A stretch of 64,000 bases of DNA from JAIRLS01 sp031551455 (GTDB taxonomy: Bacteria; Bacteroidota; Bacteroidia; Bacteroidales; UBA4181): NCBI GenBank assembly GCA_031551455.1, contig JAVBNP010000006.1:1-64000 (forward strand), in the 5' to 3' direction. The notes under the pieces were generated by a model. The model did no database searches. It was given only the letters and a program-made list of their open reading frames with translations, and had not been told where the DNA came from. The position numbers were made by a program, and so were the translations under genes. Positions within the stretch are counted from its first letter, which is position 1, and the number at the start of each line of letters is the position of its first letter. Of the stretch, positions 63,149 through 64,000 are shown piece by piece.

Positions 63149-64000
63149 ATGATCACGCAATTATCACATGGCGGTTATACGGGTTTTGCAAAAAAGATAT
63201 TGTATTTCTTCTTTGTTTGCACGATATGGATGTCTCCAAAGATATCCGCCCAAACGGATGTACAATTAAGCCAACAGATGTTCAGCCGAATCAACTATAA
63301 TCCCGCCGCAACGGGTCTTTCCGAAGACATTCATTTATATTTGTTGGCCCGACAACAATGGGTCGGATTCAAACTCGCTCCGCAAACCATTGTGTTCAAT
63401 GCACATACATTTGTTCCTTGGACGCGCTCCGGTTGGGGTTTTTCATTAATCGGCGACATGCTCGGATATGAAAAAAGCATTAATCCGAAACTCCGATACG
63501 CTTTCCATATCCCGTTTATTTCAACCCGATCTTCTTTATCGTTGGGTATCGGCGCCGGCATCATGTACAAAACCATCGACGGCAATAAATTGGTGTACGA
63601 AAATCCCGCCGATCCCAATCGAATCTATGGCGTAAAATCCGACACAAAACCCGATTTCGACTTCGGAGCGGAATATAATTCGAAACATATCAGTGCGGGA
63701 GCATCGGTAACGCATTTGGGCAATAAAATCAACAACACGCCCAATACCGAAAGTTCACCGCATTTCTACGGATATGCTCGCGGAATGTTCGACATCACCA
63801 AACAATGGCAAATTACCCCCGCTTTTTCTTGGCACAACAGTAAAACGGTTAATCAATTGGAAGTAAATGCTTTGTTGTTTTACAAAAAAACGTTTTGGGT
63901 AGGCGCTTCTTACCGGGTTAACGAATCGGTTGTGGGATTGGCGGGAGTTTATCCGTCACCTCAACTTATGTTGGGCTACTCGTACGATTACAATGCGGGC
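63149..64000 (+). CDS. PorP/SprF-family T9SS outer-membrane protein, 5' part
   Basis: 284 residues visible; the frame is open to the window end. The product starts MITQLSHGGYTGFAKK, has a hydrophobic segment (ILYFFFVCTIWM) and cleavage near SAQTD, then the family signature MFSRINYNPAATGLSEDIHL and LARQQWVGFKLAPQTIVF. Later strands such as SLSLGIGAGIMYK, HISAGASVTHLGNK and FWVGASYRVNESVVG parallel the 52392 product, so the two are paralogues. It begins 17 bases after the giant adhesin and is its predicted secretion partner. Not listed as complete because its stop is outside the window. Confidence 0.9.
   Translation, partial: MITQLSHGGYTGFAKKILYFFFVCTIWMSPKISAQTDVQLSQQMFSRINYNPAATGLSEDIHLYLLARQQWVGFKLAPQTIVFNAHTFVPWTRSGWGFSLIGDMLGYEKSINPKLRYAFHIPFISTRSSLSLGIGAGIMYKTIDGNKLVYENPADPNRIYGVKSDTKPDFDFGAEYNSKHISAGASVTHLGNKINNTPNTESSPHFYGYARGMFDITKQWQITPAFSWHNSKTVNQLEVNALLFYKKTFWVGASYRVNESVVGLAGVYPSPQLMLGYSYDYNAG

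Noticed and set aside
1..64000. tRNA, rRNA, CRISPR array, integrated phage or intact insertion sequence
   Set aside because: Reading both strands showed no cloverleaf-like tRNA ends, regular spacer repeats, transposase or integrase proteins.

Overview
The window reads as a chromosomal segment of a Bacteroidota bacterium, probably order Bacteroidales or a close relative. The grounds are type IX secretion (T9SS) parts (PorP/SprF proteins, SprB-type adhesins with gliding-type C-termini, a type A sorting tail), many lipoprotein and Tat-like signals on sugar enzymes, promoters of the Bacteroidota form TAnnTTTG, and weak Shine-Dalgarno signals. No rRNA, tRNA, CRISPR array, phage module or intact insertion sequence was seen. 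Most genes have moderate GC; the small lipoprotein genes near 26 kb and the racemase near 33 kb look AT-richer.

Layout. 1-4.6 kb (minus): the 5' part of mqnC (futalosine menaquinone pathway), a 3-keto-disaccharide hydrolase family lipoprotein, a secreted Asp-box propeller and an outer-membrane protein. 4.8-7.9 kb (plus): sbcD without sbcC, then an AspT/YidE-type membrane protein. 7.9-10.5 kb (minus): a GH29-like fucosidase and an SGNH hydrolase. 10.7-20.5 kb (minus): the most unusual locus, a GntR/LacI-type regulator followed by eight co-directional genes that join a 3-keto-glycoside toolkit (PF06439 protein, Gfo/Idh/MocA oxidoreductase, AP2Ec sugar isomerase, hexuronate-type MFS carrier) to a corrinoid methyl-transfer toolkit (corrinoid protein, MtaA/MtbA-like methyltransferase, second UroD-family protein) and an iron-type alcohol dehydrogenase. 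20.9-24.3 kb: a cupin lipoprotein, a mobile palindromic repeat, and a TonB-dependent receptor under a TPP riboswitch. 24.5-26.9 kb: three secreted proteins of unknown function, one with a T9SS tail.

27.2-31.3 kb (plus): a DUF5703-type lipoprotein and a second Gfo/Idh/MocA protein. 31.5-33.7 kb (minus): CstA and an Asp/Glu racemase-like protein. 34.1-43.0 kb (plus): YchF, a nucleotidyltransferase-fold protein, a DUF2339/DUF3999-like membrane pair, carboxynorspermidine synthase, a GntR/UTRA regulator and an L,D-transpeptidase-like lipoprotein. 43.7-47.4 kb (minus): adenine deaminase and mnmG, separated by two identical parS-like palindromes, which suggests this segment lies in the origin-proximal part of the chromosome.

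47.9-64 kb (plus): a T9SS surface-adhesin locus with a 920-residue SprB-type protein, a TPR/beta-propeller/OmpA protein, a PorP/SprF protein, a SPOR protein, a 2940-residue adhesin and a second PorP/SprF protein cut by the window end. Each adhesin is thus accompanied by a SprF-like partner. Hairpin terminators and repeated intergenic palindromes punctuate many gene ends.
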